From Photobacterium malacitanum (GTDB lineage: Bacteria > Pseudomonadota > Gammaproteobacteria > Enterobacterales > Vibrionaceae): a stretch of DNA of 64,000 nucleotides. The notes beneath the pieces are model-generated. The model searched no databases. It worked only from the letters and a program-made list of their open reading frames with translations, and was not told where the DNA came from. Below are positions 7,056-16,500 of the stretch, piece after piece. The translations under genes were made by a program, and so were the position numbers. How positions within the stretch are numbered: the stretch's first letter is position 1; each line of letters starts with the position of its first letter. The stretch lies in NCBI RefSeq assembly GCF_900185615.1, contig NZ_FYAK01000002.1, forward strand, positions 1-64,000, given 5' to 3'.

Positions 7056-9938
7056 TTAAATCATTTTATCAAATCGCATCAAGGTGTTGAGTGAGGGATC
7101 ATGTTGTTGAAGTAAGTATTGCTGGCTATTAATTAGATTATGTTTAGCTAATGCTGTGATCCAATAATCCAGTCCTTGAAAGTTACGCAATTCGGTTTTG
7201 TTTTCAGCCCAACTCACACCTAAACCGGCATTAAATACGGTATGGACTAATGCACAAAATGTCTGCATAGGTATATTTTCTGCATTATGATCACGTAAAA
7301 TAAACCGTCCTCCAGGCTTTAATACTCGAGCAATGGATGCAATAAAAGCGTCTAATTTATGGGGTGGACAGTGGTGTAATCCAATATAGCAACTGACTAA
7401 ATCAAGTGATTCGTCAGCAATTGTCTTGTTAGGTAATGGCTCATAATTGGCGAGATCAAAAAAGTGACCAACGGGCTTAATACTACCGCGCTCTGCAATC
7501 TCTGCTAGCGAGTTATCGGGCACAATATCATTACATAAAAAAATTGGCCCAGTAATAGACAGCTGTTTTTGTAGTGTTTTGACATAACGGCCAGTGGAAC
7601 CAATCTCTAAATACCCCTTCAGTGTTTCAGTGGTGGCTAAAATAGTTGAAGTTTGACATGCCATTTCTTTTTTTTGTTTTGCTAATGCGGGAAGAGCGTA
7701 GCTAATATCCGCCAATTTGGGTTTTATATCTCTAAGACCGTATTGAATTTCATGGTAAATGTCTTTATCTGTAGTAAACCGTTGGCAGCATTGACTAATA
7801 AGCGCATGGAATAAATGCTCAGGGTAGAGATGGTAAATATTTTGTAGAAAAAGATAGAAATCGTCTCTACCATTAATGGTACTAAATACTTGCCGAAATG
7901 CAGATTGGCCACACTCAGCTCGCGAGAAAATAGCGATATCATCGGTTTGACGATAATACTTCTCCCATAAGCAATGGCGAAACCGATAGTGTGGATCCCA
8001 TTTGTCTTTTAATGCAAATAAAGCTGCTGCATTCGGGTAAGCGCGATGAAATTGGTCATAACGAGCGTGGGGTTGATAAGGAAGGTAATAACAACCGCCA
8101 GCATTGATTGCAGCTTCAATCAGTTCTCGAGTCCATATAGCGACTTTTTGTTGTTCAGCATCGCTGGCTTGTTGCTTGTAATATAATACAAAAGCAAATA
8201 CTTCTTCACGCGCCCAAGCTAGCAGTGAGCCAGGATCTGCATGAGAATGTCTAATGGAAACGTTAACCGCTTTAACATGATAACGATTAAGAATTTCGGT
8301 CATTATTGGCGTAAAGTCATCAATACGATCAACTGGAATAAAATACTCTTGCAGAACATAGGTATTTTGATTTCGTGAAATCGGTTCTAGCTCAGCAACA
8401 TTATAATTAGCTTCCTCGTTACGAGTTGTGATTTTTTTATTCCAATACATCAATGGTTCATAGATATATTCACGACGCCAGTGGCCCCATGGTGACTCTG
8501 TAATTGTCCATAACATGTATTTCTCGAGTAAATACAGCTTTCGTTCTTTATGAGGAGAGACATTAACGGGCTTGGTTGTTTGTGACCACGTAACTGCATG
8601 AATTTTATCAAATCGAGGCGGAAGCATGTCGGCATTGTGGAAAATAGCATTGGTATTATTATTGATTTGATGTTTAAAAAAAGCGGGGTAATCACTTAAT
8701 GGCATTTTTTTATGTAGACGTTCAATATGACAATCAGTCGTTAATGATAATTCCGCTTCTACGACGATCCCAACCGCTCCATAACCACCAATTGCCGCAT
8801 AAAAGAGCTCACTGTTTGTGGCGGGGGAGGCATTGATACGCTTGCCATTATGAAGTATTAACACAATAGAAATTATTGATAAAATTAAAGGTCCTAAACT
8901 GACATAACGCCCATGACAATTTACACTTAATGATCCACCAATAGTGAAATTGGCATAAGTTTGCATGATTTTTATTGCGAGCCCATGGTGCTGAATGTAT
9001 GCTTGAATATCTCGCCATCGCGTACCGGCTTGTACGGTAATCGTTTGTTGTTCGACATTAAGATCAAGAATACGGTTTAAGCCACGCATATCGATATGTA
9101 ATGAACCGCTATGGGCAATTTGTCCTCCCATACTATAGCGTCCGCCACCAATAGAAATCGGCTTTTGAGTGTTTTTTAGCATATTTTGTAACTGTTCGAC
9201 AGTGCCGGGAACGTAAATATCATCGACAGCAATAGGGTAAAGCCGTGAGACTTCTTTGATGATATTAGTGTAGCGAGGTGAGGATTTAGCGAGGTTACTC
9301 GTTGGAATAAAATAACGCATTCTTAGTAATATCGGCAGTTGATATTGTTGTTCTAATTCATCTGAACCTGATTGAGATACAATATGAAAACCATAACGTT
9401 GATAAAAATTAATTGCGCCTTTATTACACTGAGTAACATCGAGTTCAATACTAGAAATATTTTGTTTTTGTAACCAATCACATAAATTATCAAGGATGTC
9501 AGCACCAATACCTTGGCCTCTATACTCATCAAAGACAGCAATATTATTAATATAAAATGCATCTTCAGAAGGTAAGGGCACATAATTATTTAACGCTTTA
9601 CGCACTGTGGTTAATAAATGCCATTTTAGGTTTAAAGGAGTATCAATTAATAATTGGATTGCACCAATAAGCTCTTGCTGCTGCATATGTTGTTTGGAAT
9701 AACCAACGACAGCGCCTTTAATGTGGTTATCATGATAATAAACATACCCAAAGCGATAACTAAATAATCCTCGAGGTTGTAATACTTGTTTGGTTAGTAT
9801 CGGAATGGCTTCACTACGAGAAGTGAACATAAAGTCCATTAATTCATGTGAGCTTTCATAAATACATTCACTAAGGAGACTACTATCACTAGCTTGTGCA
9901 CGCGTAAATTGAGTATCGGTTGACTGGAGTGGACTCAT
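7056..9938 (-). CDS. Three-domain fusion: GNAT acetyltransferase, FAD-linked oxidase, SAM methyltransferase
   Basis: The protein is 960 aa. Residues about 10-205 are a GNAT domain, with the acetyl-CoA motif EYRGQGIGADIL and then NFYQRYGF. Residues about 230-410 are a PCMH-type FAD-binding domain (SIGGGRYSMGGQ, QAGTRWRDIQAYIQ, GGSLSVNCHGRY, IGGYGAVGIVVEAEL). Residues to about 680 match the C-terminal part of sugar-lactone oxidases of the D-arabinono-1,4-lactone oxidase type. Residues about 760-960 are a class I methyltransferase (LEIGSTGRY, then LDLVSCYIGLHHC and VLKPGGRFILRDH). A GGTG ribosome site precedes the ATG. All three domains keep their core motifs and there is no frameshift. The gene stands alone, and its product is unknown. 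Confidence 0.88.
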   Translation of the reverse strand: MSPLQSTDTQFTRAQASDSSLLSECIYESSHELMDFMFTSRSEAIPILTKQVLQPRGLFSYRFGYVYYHDNHIKGAVVGYSKQHMQQQELIGAIQLLIDTPLNLKWHLLTTVRKALNNYVPLPSEDAFYINNIAVFDEYRGQGIGADILDNLCDWLQKQNISSIELDVTQCNKGAINFYQRYGFHIVSQSGSDELEQQYQLPILLRMRYFIPTSNLAKSSPRYTNIIKEVSRLYPIAVDDIYVPGTVEQLQNMLKNTQKPISIGGGRYSMGGQIAHSGSLHIDMRGLNRILDLNVEQQTITVQAGTRWRDIQAYIQHHGLAIKIMQTYANFTIGGSLSVNCHGRYVSLGPLILSIISIVLILHNGKRINASPATNSELFYAAIGGYGAVGIVVEAELSLTTDCHIERLHKKMPLSDYPAFFKHQINNNTNAIFHNADMLPPRFDKIHAVTWSQTTKPVNVSPHKERKLYLLEKYMLWTITESPWGHWRREYIYEPLMYWNKKITTRNEEANYNVAELEPISRNQNTYVLQEYFIPVDRIDDFTPIMTEILNRYHVKAVNVSIRHSHADPGSLLAWAREEVFAFVLYYKQQASDAEQQKVAIWTRELIEAAINAGGCYYLPYQPHARYDQFHRAYPNAAALFALKDKWDPHYRFRHCLWEKYYRQTDDIAIFSRAECGQSAFRQVFSTINGRDDFYLFLQNIYHLYPEHLFHALISQCCQRFTTDKDIYHEIQYGLRDIKPKLADISYALPALAKQKKEMACQTSTILATTETLKGYLEIGSTGRYVKTLQKQLSITGPIFLCNDIVPDNSLAEIAERGSIKPVGHFFDLANYEPLPNKTIADESLDLVSCYIGLHHCPPHKLDAFIASIARVLKPGGRFILRDHNAENIPMQTFCALVHTVFNAGLGVSWAENKTELRNFQGLDYWITALAKHNLINSQQYLLQQHDPSLNTLMRFDKMI

Positions 9939-10018
9939 ACGAATAATGTCACCTTAATAAATATGTGTACTTATTTATTAAAGATAGACGCTGTAATGTC
10001 ATGATGAGATAAACAATT

Positions 10019-10039
10019 GGCCCACAATAATAGTGGGCC
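10019..10039 (-). terminator. Hairpin downstream of norW
   Basis: A perfect 7-bp stem GGCCCAC/GTGGGCC with a seven-base loop lies 27 bp past the norW stop. The T-run on the minus strand is weak. Confidence 0.5.
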
Positions 10040-10065
10040 TGAAATAGCGCCGATATTTGAATGAA

Positions 10066-11211
10066 TTATAACGTTGGTGATAATTGTCTTAATAATGCGA
10101 AGGCGTGTTTTTGCTTATTATGCGTAGCAATAAAGCCGATTAAGGTTTGATCAACAGTGTGCGCTTTAGCAACATAACCGTTATTGTCTCGCTCTATTTG
10201 CCAATGAATATCCTCCATAGTGGTTATTCCCGCTAAACTTAACGGTAACCAAGGTGTTTTGGCTTTGATTAACATGGGTGGTAATGATAATGGTGTCGGC
10301 GTTCCAGTCAACGTCTTGGCCAGTGCCATCGCTGATAACATAATCGGTTGAATAAACGCACTTATTTTGCCATTTATTTCAGCACAATCTCCAATGGCAT
10401 AGACATTAGCTGCCGATGTTTGCAGCATATTATTAACGATAATACCCTGGTTAGTCTTGATTCCTGCTTGTTGAGCTAAATGAATTTGTGGTGTTAATCC
10501 CATCGCAGCAATGACAACATCAGTATGTATCGTTTTGTTATTTAATTGCGAGATCGTGATTTGTTTATCATCAGTATTTATTGCACTGATAATGGTATTT
10601 AATTGTAGATCTATATTTTTTTGATGCAGTATATGATGTAACTCGGCGGCAATAAACTCAGGCAGTAACGTCGGCATCATGGCAGCGGCTTTATCGCATA
10701 AGGTAATTTTCTTGCCAGTTGTAGCTAAATCTATGGCTATTTCAGTGCCAATTAATCCCGCACCTAAAATAGTAATATGTTTTGCTGTAGTAATTTTTGA
10801 GTGGTTACGTGTTAACTCATCAAGGCTATTTAATGTAATGATTTTATCTAAAGCATTCCCTTCAAATTTAGGGACAAAAGATTTGGCACCCGTTGCAATA
10901 ATTAATGAACAATAATGCCATTGCTGCTGATTAAAACGAATCCATTGGTGGTCGGTATTGATCTCATCAACGACAGTATTAGTGAGTAATTCAATATTAT
11001 GTTCTGTAGCAAATTCAATAGCGGTTTGTTTAATAAGATCTGTTGGTTGTTGATCTCGACTAAACACATGACTTAGCTCAGGCTTTGAATAATCTGCACC
11101 TTGATCTGCGGTTACTAAAGTGATTGCAGTATTTTGGTCGAGCTTTCTAAATGATTTCACCCATTGGTAAGCAGCAAAGCCACTGCCAATGACAATAATT
11201 GGATTGGACAT
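10066..11211 (-). CDS. norW: NADH:flavorubredoxin reductase NorW
   Basis: The 381-aa FAD- and NADH-dependent reductase passes electrons to the rubredoxin domain of NorV in anaerobic nitric oxide detoxification. The N-terminal FAD-binding loop is IVIGSGFAAYQ. A second nucleotide-binding loop ILGAGLIGTEIA lies near 150, and the FAD motif NVYAIGDCAEING near 270. Length and order match enteric NorW (about 377 aa). It lies 19 bp after norV on the same strand and is clearly in the same operon. No norR gene accompanies the pair in this window; control more likely comes from the NsrR-like sites before norV. Confidence 0.93.
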   Translation of the reverse strand: MSNPIIVIGSGFAAYQWVKSFRKLDQNTAITLVTADQGADYSKPELSHVFSRDQQPTDLIKQTAIEFATEHNIELLTNTVVDEINTDHQWIRFNQQQWHYCSLIIATGAKSFVPKFEGNALDKIITLNSLDELTRNHSKITTAKHITILGAGLIGTEIAIDLATTGKKITLCDKAAAMMPTLLPEFIAAELHHILHQKNIDLQLNTIISAINTDDKQITISQLNNKTIHTDVVIAAMGLTPQIHLAQQAGIKTNQGIIVNNMLQTSAANVYAIGDCAEINGKISAFIQPIMLSAMALAKTLTGTPTPLSLPPMLIKAKTPWLPLSLAGITTMEDIHWQIERDNNGYVAKAHTVDQTLIGFIATHNKQKHAFALLRQLSPTL

Positions 11212-11230
11212 TATACGCGCTAACCTTATT

Positions 11231-12745
11231 TTAGTTTATAGGTTCAAATACTTCTTTACCGATACCACATTCAGGGCAGAGAAAATTGTCAGGAACATCT
11301 TGCCATAATGTACCTGGGTCAACATCTTGGTTAGGTTCACCTAATGCAGGATCATAAATCCACTGACACACAGTACATAACATTTTTGGGCTTGCGGTTG
11401 CTTGTGTGCAACATTCGGTATTTACAGTAGGTTCTTGTTCAATAACGGATATTGGTTCGACTATTTCTGGTGTATCAATTGCAACTTGTATAGTTGATGC
11501 TGGTGTTATTTGGGTTGTGAAAGGTGTGTAATGATCATATGGGCGTTCAGTTTGAGCCCATTCTTTGGCTATTTTTTTACCGTGTTCACGACATTGTTGT
11601 AATGCTTTTCCATCTGGACGCCATTTCGTTTTAAGACCAACGGTAGTGAAAAAACCAGCATCAGTTAAACGAGCGTGAATACGATCGACAGCACCGCCAT
11701 TCCAGCCATAGCTACCAAATGCACCAGCTTTTTTATTTTTAAAACGTAAGCCAGTAATTTCTTCAAGTAAACCCGCGACTTTAGGCATCATGACATTATT
11801 CATGGTTGATGAGCCAACAAGTACCCCTTTTGAGCGGAACATATTGGCTAGAATTTCGTTTTTATCGTGACGAGCTACATTGAAGATTCGCACAATAACG
11901 TCATCATCAACTTCAGTGATCCCTTGTGCAATAGCATCAGCCATCATACGAGTATTATTAGACATAGAATCATAGAAAATCGTGATGCGGTTTTCTTGAT
12001 ACTGATTAGCCCACTCAAGGTATTTTTCAATAATCTGAGTAGGGTTATCGCGCCAAATAACACCATGTGATGTTGCGACCATATCAACGGGTAAATTGAA
12101 GCCTAAAACTTCATGAATTTTATTGGTTACTAAAGGGCTAAATGGCGTCAAAATATTTGAGTAATAACGTAGGCATTGATCGAGCAGTTCGTTTTGATCG
12201 ACTTCGTCGTTAAATAGGCGTTCATCGCAATAATGTTGACCAAAAGCATCATTACTAAACAGGACTGCATCTTCAGTCATGTATGTCATCATGCTATCAG
12301 GCCAGTGCAACATAGGCGTTTCAACAAACACTAATGCTTTACCATTACCAACATCAAGCGTGTCACCTGTTTTTACAGTGTTGAAGTTCCATTCCGGATG
12401 ATGGTGGTGACCGACAATTGAATCAATTGCATTTTCTGTACAATAGATAGGTGTATTAGGAATACGACTCATCAATTCAGTTAATGCACCTGCGTGATCC
12501 TCTTCGGCATGATTAATAACGATGTAATCAATGTCGTTAAGATTAATTTCCTGTTCTAAATTTTGGATAAAAGCCAAAGAAAATTTATGATCAACAGTAT
12601 CGATCAATACATTTTTACCTTCACGAATTAAATAACTGTTATAGCTAGTACCACGGGTTGTTTTATATTCTGTGCCATGAAAATCACGAACTTCCCAATC
12701 ACGCTGCCCAACCCAAGTAATATTATTCTTAACATGAATAGCCAT
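11231..12745 (-). CDS. norV: Anaerobic nitric oxide reductase flavorubredoxin NorV
   Basis: This 504-aa cytoplasmic enzyme reduces NO to N2O. The beta-lactamase-like di-iron domain keeps H79-x-E81-x-D83-H84, H147 and D166. A flavodoxin domain ([19 protein letters not shown]) follows at about 255-395. A linker leads to a C-terminal rubredoxin with CTVC and CPEC metal ligands. A good ribosome site (AAGGA) precedes the ATG. It is the first gene of norVW, with an NsrR-like operator 22 bp before the start codon and a second one further upstream. Confidence 0.96.
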   Translation of the reverse strand: MAIHVKNNITWVGQRDWEVRDFHGTEYKTTRGTSYNSYLIREGKNVLIDTVDHKFSLAFIQNLEQEINLNDIDYIVINHAEEDHAGALTELMSRIPNTPIYCTENAIDSIVGHHHHPEWNFNTVKTGDTLDVGNGKALVFVETPMLHWPDSMMTYMTEDAVLFSNDAFGQHYCDERLFNDEVDQNELLDQCLRYYSNILTPFSPLVTNKIHEVLGFNLPVDMVATSHGVIWRDNPTQIIEKYLEWANQYQENRITIFYDSMSNNTRMMADAIAQGITEVDDDVIVRIFNVARHDKNEILANMFRSKGVLVGSSTMNNVMMPKVAGLLEEITGLRFKNKKAGAFGSYGWNGGAVDRIHARLTDAGFFTTVGLKTKWRPDGKALQQCREHGKKIAKEWAQTERPYDHYTPFTTQITPASTIQVAIDTPEIVEPISVIEQEPTVNTECCTQATASPKMLCTVCQWIYDPALGEPNQDVDPGTLWQDVPDNFLCPECGIGKEVFEPIN

Positions 12746-12766
12746 TTTAAAATTCCTTAATAACGT

Positions 12767-12789
12767 AAGATGTATTTTTTATACATGTT
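12767..12789 (-). promoter_or_regulatory. Proximal NsrR-like operator before norV
   Basis: The + strand reads AAGATGTATTT, one base, TTATACATGTT. The left half matches the published NsrR half-site AAGATGYATTT at all 11 positions. The right half matches its complement at 8 of 11. It lies 22 bp upstream of the norV start, where a bound repressor would block transcription or early elongation. The assignment is by consensus only. Confidence 0.65.
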
Positions 12790-12819
12790 ATTCTTTGGAG
12801 GGGTGCTTCGTCAATGCAA

Positions 12820-12842
12820 AAGATTCATTTGATATGCATGTT
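12820..12842 (-). promoter_or_regulatory. Distal NsrR-like operator before norV
   Basis: The + strand reads AAGATTCATTT, one base, ATATGCATGTT. It differs from the dyad consensus AAGATGCATTT-N-AAATGCATCTT at one left and two right positions. It is centred 53 bp upstream of the proximal site, about five helical turns. Confidence 0.65.
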
Positions 12843-12886
12843 AATGTTTATTTCATTATTATCAACAACTTAAAATTGATAATAAT

Positions 12887-12917
12887 AAATGAACCGCCAA
12901 TAGTTTGATGGTTCATT
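12887..12917 (-). terminator. Hairpin downstream of the 12969 membrane-protein gene
   Basis: ATGAACC and GGTTCAT pair around a 15-base loop, and the minus strand continues into a T/A-rich tract (TTATTATTATC). It separates the small membrane gene from norV on the same strand. Confidence 0.5.
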
Positions 12918-12968
12918 ATAAAGTTTAATGGTAGGATTTTTAATTTGGTTAAATGTTGAGCATTATTT

Positions 12969-13301
12969 TTAGTTAAGGCTAAAAACCAAACCAATAATAG
13001 TGATCAGACTTACAGCGTTGAGCACGGAATATAAAATTGTTTTAGGCATGCTAAATGAAAGGTTATTGAAATCACGTTTAGAACCAATAACAGTAACCAA
13101 TAACGGTAAGGCTACTAATAATCCAAAAATCCAGCGAATATTATTGGTAATGGCGTAACCGATTTGAGTTTCAGCAACGATAAAACCTAAAATAGATAAA
13201 ATGAGGGTGGTGAGTGAAATTGCAAAAGTTCGATTATAAGCATCCATTAATTGAGCAAAAGCTTGGTATTCTTCGTCCGTAAAATCTGATTTGTTTGCCA
13301 T
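12969..13301 (-). CDS. Small membrane protein, unknown function
   Basis: The 110-aa protein has a charged, acidic N-terminus (KSDFTDEEYQ) and about three membrane helices near 28-47, 55-75 and 88-108. No known motif is recognised. It lies upstream of norV on the same strand but is separated by the operators and a hairpin, so it is probably its own transcript. Confidence 0.65.
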   Translation of the reverse strand: MANKSDFTDEEYQAFAQLMDAYNRTFAISLTTLILSILGFIVAETQIGYAITNNIRWIFGLLVALPLLVTVIGSKRDFNNLSFSMPKTILYSVLNAVSLITIIGLVFSLN

Positions 13302-13498
13302 GTGTTTTTCAATCTAATAGGTTAACTGTTGAGATTATAACGGATCATTACTGATATAACGAAAATAAAGATTCTGGCTACAGCATAGCAATGAGTACGT
13401 TTATTGTTCTCTAATGTGTCACCTTTGTTGTTTAATTGTATTTTTGAGTAAAACAACCACTAAAGTGCTTTAAAATTAAGCTGTTAATTCATTTTTGG

Positions 13499-13527
13499 TT
13501 TACATATATATACTGCAGCAGTATGAT
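13499..13527 (+). promoter_or_regulatory. Promoter of the single tRNA-Ser gene
   Basis: TTTACA, a 17-bp spacer and TATGAT end 9 bp before the mature tRNA 5' end. The -35 is identical to those of both tRNA operons. Confidence 0.7.
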
Positions 13528-13536
13528 GTTTGTCAT

Positions 13537-13627
13537 GGAGAGATGGCTGAGTGGTTGAAAGCACCGGTCTTGAAAACCGGCATACGTTTATAGCGTATCT
13601 AGGGTTCAAATCCCTATCTCTCCGCCA
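13537..13627 (+). tRNA. tRNA-Ser (TGA), third copy
   Basis: Its 91 nt are identical to the copies at 1182 and 4349, with encoded CCA, but it stands alone with its own promoter and terminator. Flanking sequence is not shared with the operons. Confidence 0.97.
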
Positions 13628-13634
13628 CACATTG

Positions 13635-13663
13635 AAAAGCCGCTGATTGATCAGCGGCTTTTT
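13635..13663 (+). terminator. Terminator of tRNA-Ser
   Basis: AAAGCCGCTGA and TCAGCGGCTTT pair around a short loop, followed by more T. Confidence 0.9.
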
Positions 13664-13707
13664 CGTATCTGCAGTACAGTAAATCTTCTTAATCTCTAAT
13701 CAAAGCT

Positions 13708-14568
13708 TTATAAACGCGAATCTAACCAATTAGCTGTTATTTCTAATAAGTCTTTACTTTGATGTGCTGTTGGATCAAAGACGTTAAAAATATGATCACC
13801 ATCTTTGACGATGATAGCTGTTGCATCCTTACTACCTGATGCCGTAATCAGAGTATTAGCATTTTCCCACGGTAAGACGGTATCGTTAGTGCCCGAAATA
13901 GCTAATAGGGATCCTGTAAATTGCTTCATTAATGTTAAAGATTGTTGTGCCTTTAATTGTTCAAACCATTTTAGGCTAACTTTAAATGATGGACGCCAAT
14001 CATATTTAATTAATGCGTAGCCGTTTTGTTTTGCTTCGTCATAGTATTGCTCAAAAAAGGCTTTCATTGGCTCAATACCATTACCTGTAGCAGGAGACCA
14101 GACAGCTAACGATTTAATTTTGGGCTCTTCGATTACCAATAATTGTGAAATCAATGCGCCTTGGCTAAAACCAACAACACCAATACGAGTTTTATCTATT
14201 TGTGGGTTAGCTTGAAGATAGTTAAAAGCGGTCTTTCCATCGAGAACAGCAGAAGATAAAGAATATTCTAAATCTGATGTTTTACTGTCACCACTACCTG
14301 CAAAATCGATACGAATAGAGGCAATGCCTAATGCTTCTAATTTTTGACTTAAGAGTTTATATAAATTACCCACCTCATCTTTTTGTGTTCCTGTACCATG
14401 AAGCATGATCACCGCAGCCATAGTTTGCTGATCTGATTTTTTGTCAGGTATAGAGAAAATAGCAGGGATATCATAGCTGCCATTATTAAGAAAAATTTGC
14501 TGAGAATCGGCAAGGGCCGTATTAGAAAAACTTAATAGTACTGAAGGAATAATATATTTTTTAAACAT
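13708..14568 (-). CDS. Secreted alpha/beta hydrolase
   Basis: The 286-aa protein has a Sec signal peptide (MFKKYIIPSVLLSFSNTALA). The hydrolase fold shows the oxyanion-region LHGTGTQKDE, the nucleophile elbow VGFSQGA (Ser in G-F-S-Q-G), a late Asp in ISGTNDTVLPW and a catalytic His in KDGDHIFNVFD. It resembles dienelactone hydrolase or BAAT-type esterases. It would act in the periplasm on an ester or peptide that cannot be named from sequence. No operon partners are seen. Confidence 0.82.
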   Translation of the reverse strand: MFKKYIIPSVLLSFSNTALADSQQIFLNNGSYDIPAIFSIPDKKSDQQTMAAVIMLHGTGTQKDEVGNLYKLLSQKLEALGIASIRIDFAGSGDSKTSDLEYSLSSAVLDGKTAFNYLQANPQIDKTRIGVVGFSQGALISQLLVIEEPKIKSLAVWSPATGNGIEPMKAFFEQYYDEAKQNGYALIKYDWRPSFKVSLKWFEQLKAQQSLTLMKQFTGSLLAISGTNDTVLPWENANTLITASGSKDATAIIVKDGDHIFNVFDPTAHQSKDLLEITANWLDSRL

Positions 14569-14682
14569 GATAAAGATTAAAAATGAATTATATATCGAGA
14601 TTCTAAATTAATTTAGCTTATTTATCTGATTTAAAAGTTGATTTTTAGATGTATGTTACAAAAAACAGCAAATAAAAGAATA

Positions 14683-14731
14683 GACAGCCATATCCTTGCA
14701 CATCAACCAAAAAGAAAAAGGGACAGCCATA
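14683..14731 (-). repeat. Two REP-like motifs, left flank of the RAYT gene
   Basis: GACAGCCATA at 14683-14692 and GGACAGCCATA at 14721-14731 are both followed by a similar TTGCACATCA. They are the inverse of the TATGGCTGTCC motifs on the right flank of the transposase gene. Confidence 0.75.
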
Positions 14732-14791
14732 ACATTGCACATCAATCCTCAGCGACTACACTTAAGCTTCATGTTGCTTATGGTGAAACCA

Positions 14792-15799
14792 ATGACAATC
14801 TCAAGACGAAAATTGATAGAACCGCAAATCACACCTTTTTATCATGTTATTAACCGCTGTGTACGGCGTGCGTATTTATGTGGTGACGATCCCTATAACG
14901 GCAAAAACTATCATCATCGTCGAGGTTGGATAGTAAACAAAATCAAACAATTAGCCACTGTTTTTTGTATCGATGTTTGTGCTTATGCGGTGATGAGTAA
15001 CCATTATCATTTGGTACTGAAAATAGATACTGAGCAACAACTGAAGCTAACGCCGAAAGCGGTAATATCGCGCTGGTTACAGCTATTTAATGGTCATCCT
15101 ATTGCGGTCGATTTCTTAAAAGAGGGGCAGGTAGGCGCAGAAAAACAGCAGGCGTTATCAAATTTAATCACTGAATGGCAGCAACGATTAGGCAGTATTA
15201 GTTGGTTTATGCGCTGTCTTAATGAGGAAATAGCACGCAAAGCCAATAAAGAAGACCAATGTAAAGGCGCGTTTTGGGAAGGGCGATTTAAGTCTCAAGC
15301 ATTGTTAGATGAAAAAGCGTTACTGTCGTGCATGATGTATGTTGATTTAAACCCGATCAGGGCAGGGGTTACACCGTCACTAGAAAAATCAGATTTTACC
15401 TCGATTCAGCAACGCATTCGTGAATATCTGCAATCTAGAACCACCACTAAACAACCACCATCAAAGAAAAGTCATTTTCAATTATTACCCTTTGTTGGCG
15501 CTGAGCATCAGGCTAAAACGGCAGGAATAAACTTTGCTTTTGCCGACTATCTTGAACTTATAGACTGGACTGGTCGTTGTATTCGTGAAGATAAACAAGG
15601 TGTTATAACATCGAATCAACCCAAGATTTTACAACAATTGGGAATAACGTCAGACGCTTGGCTTGAGCATAGTGAACAATTTATGGAACGTTACGCTAAT
15701 GTAAGTGGTAAATGGTCTCGAATGTGTGCCTTTAAACAGCATGCTGGTGGACATTGGTGTAAAGGAAAGTCGGCAAGTCATCAGTTGCATCCTAGCTAG
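14792..15799 (+). CDS. REP-associated tyrosine transposase (RAYT, Y1/IS200-like)
   Basis: The protein is about 335 aa from the start preferred here (MTISRRKLIEPQ). Earlier in-frame starts at 14696, 14771 and 14780 are possible, but the sequence before 14792 overlaps the left REP motifs. The HUH nuclease core appears as FYHVINRCVRRAYLCGDD and VMSNHYHLVLKID, where H-Y-H is the metal-binding pair. FWEGRFKSQALLDEKALL and MYVDLNPIRAG are also typical of RAYTs; the catalytic Tyr lies in the latter region. Such proteins process REP sequences and rarely move themselves. Here inverted 11-bp motifs flank the gene on both sides. Confidence 0.9.
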   Translation: MTISRRKLIEPQITPFYHVINRCVRRAYLCGDDPYNGKNYHHRRGWIVNKIKQLATVFCIDVCAYAVMSNHYHLVLKIDTEQQLKLTPKAVISRWLQLFNGHPIAVDFLKEGQVGAEKQQALSNLITEWQQRLGSISWFMRCLNEEIARKANKEDQCKGAFWEGRFKSQALLDEKALLSCMMYVDLNPIRAGVTPSLEKSDFTSIQQRIREYLQSRTTTKQPPSKKSHFQLLPFVGAEHQAKTAGINFAFADYLELIDWTGRCIREDKQGVITSNQPKILQQLGITSDAWLEHSEQFMERYANVSGKWSRMCAFKQHAGGHWCKGKSASHQLHPS

Positions 15800-15985
15800 A
15801 GACAGTTTTTTATAATCGAATGAGAATACTGCAATAGCTGTTAGGATTGTGGGTATTGCTGATCGTAAAATATACGAATAGGGTTGATTTTACGAAGAAT
15901 TTCAATAATGAGCTATAAAACTTAAATTTGAGGGGGTATGAGTAGTGGAATGGCTTGTCTTTTGGGGAAATTTTATCTAAAAAGA

Positions 15986-16027
15986 TATGGCTGTCCATTA
16001 TTCGGTCCATTATTCGTTTGGCTGTCC
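15986..16027 (+). repeat. Two REP-like motifs, right flank of the RAYT gene
   Basis: TATGGCTGTCC at 15986 and TTTGGCTGTCC at 16017 are each followed by ATTATTC. They are inverted relative to the left-flank pair. Confidence 0.75.
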
Positions 16028-16071
16028 ATTATTCTTGAAAATAAACTTTTTTACTTTGGAATATACTAATT

Positions 16072-16500
16072 ATGACGTTTGAACAGTGGGCTGTTATTGC
16101 CGATCTTTATACTCCAGTTATTGTGATTGTGTGCGTTATTTGTATGCTGCTGGCGGGACGACAGCACGGGCTCAAGGATGGTTTATTACAGTTAGGGGGA
16201 GTGGTATTGTCGGCTGTTTTTATCTATGCAATTATGTTTATCGATAATGTAATTGGTATTTGGCCTGCTTTTGATTTGGATTACAGCACCCACACCGCAA
16301 TTGCATTAGTTTTTATTGGATATTTTATGGTGTATAGACCCAAATTAAGCGTATTAATGATCCTCTCGATGATTGGATATGCAGCTTTAATGATGCATCA
16401 AAAGTATCACACGCTTGCTGACATTATGACCACTACAATTTGTGTTATGCCAGTAATATTGTTATGCCAATACAAATTAGCAGCTATTGCAAAACGTTAG
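16072..16500 (+). CDS. Membrane protein resembling a degenerate PAP2 phosphatase
   Basis: The 142-aa protein has about five membrane helices. The pair YSTHTAIALVF near 87 and YHTLADIMTT near 132 is reminiscent of the PAP2 motifs SGHxxxA and HxxxDVxxG. The first motif is shortened and the lysine-rich motif is not obvious, so activity is doubtful. It converges with and slightly overlaps the 48-aa gene at 16497 on the other strand. Confidence 0.6.
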   Translation: MTFEQWAVIADLYTPVIVIVCVICMLLAGRQHGLKDGLLQLGGVVLSAVFIYAIMFIDNVIGIWPAFDLDYSTHTAIALVFIGYFMVYRPKLSVLMILSMIGYAALMMHQKYHTLADIMTTTICVMPVILLCQYKLAAIAKR

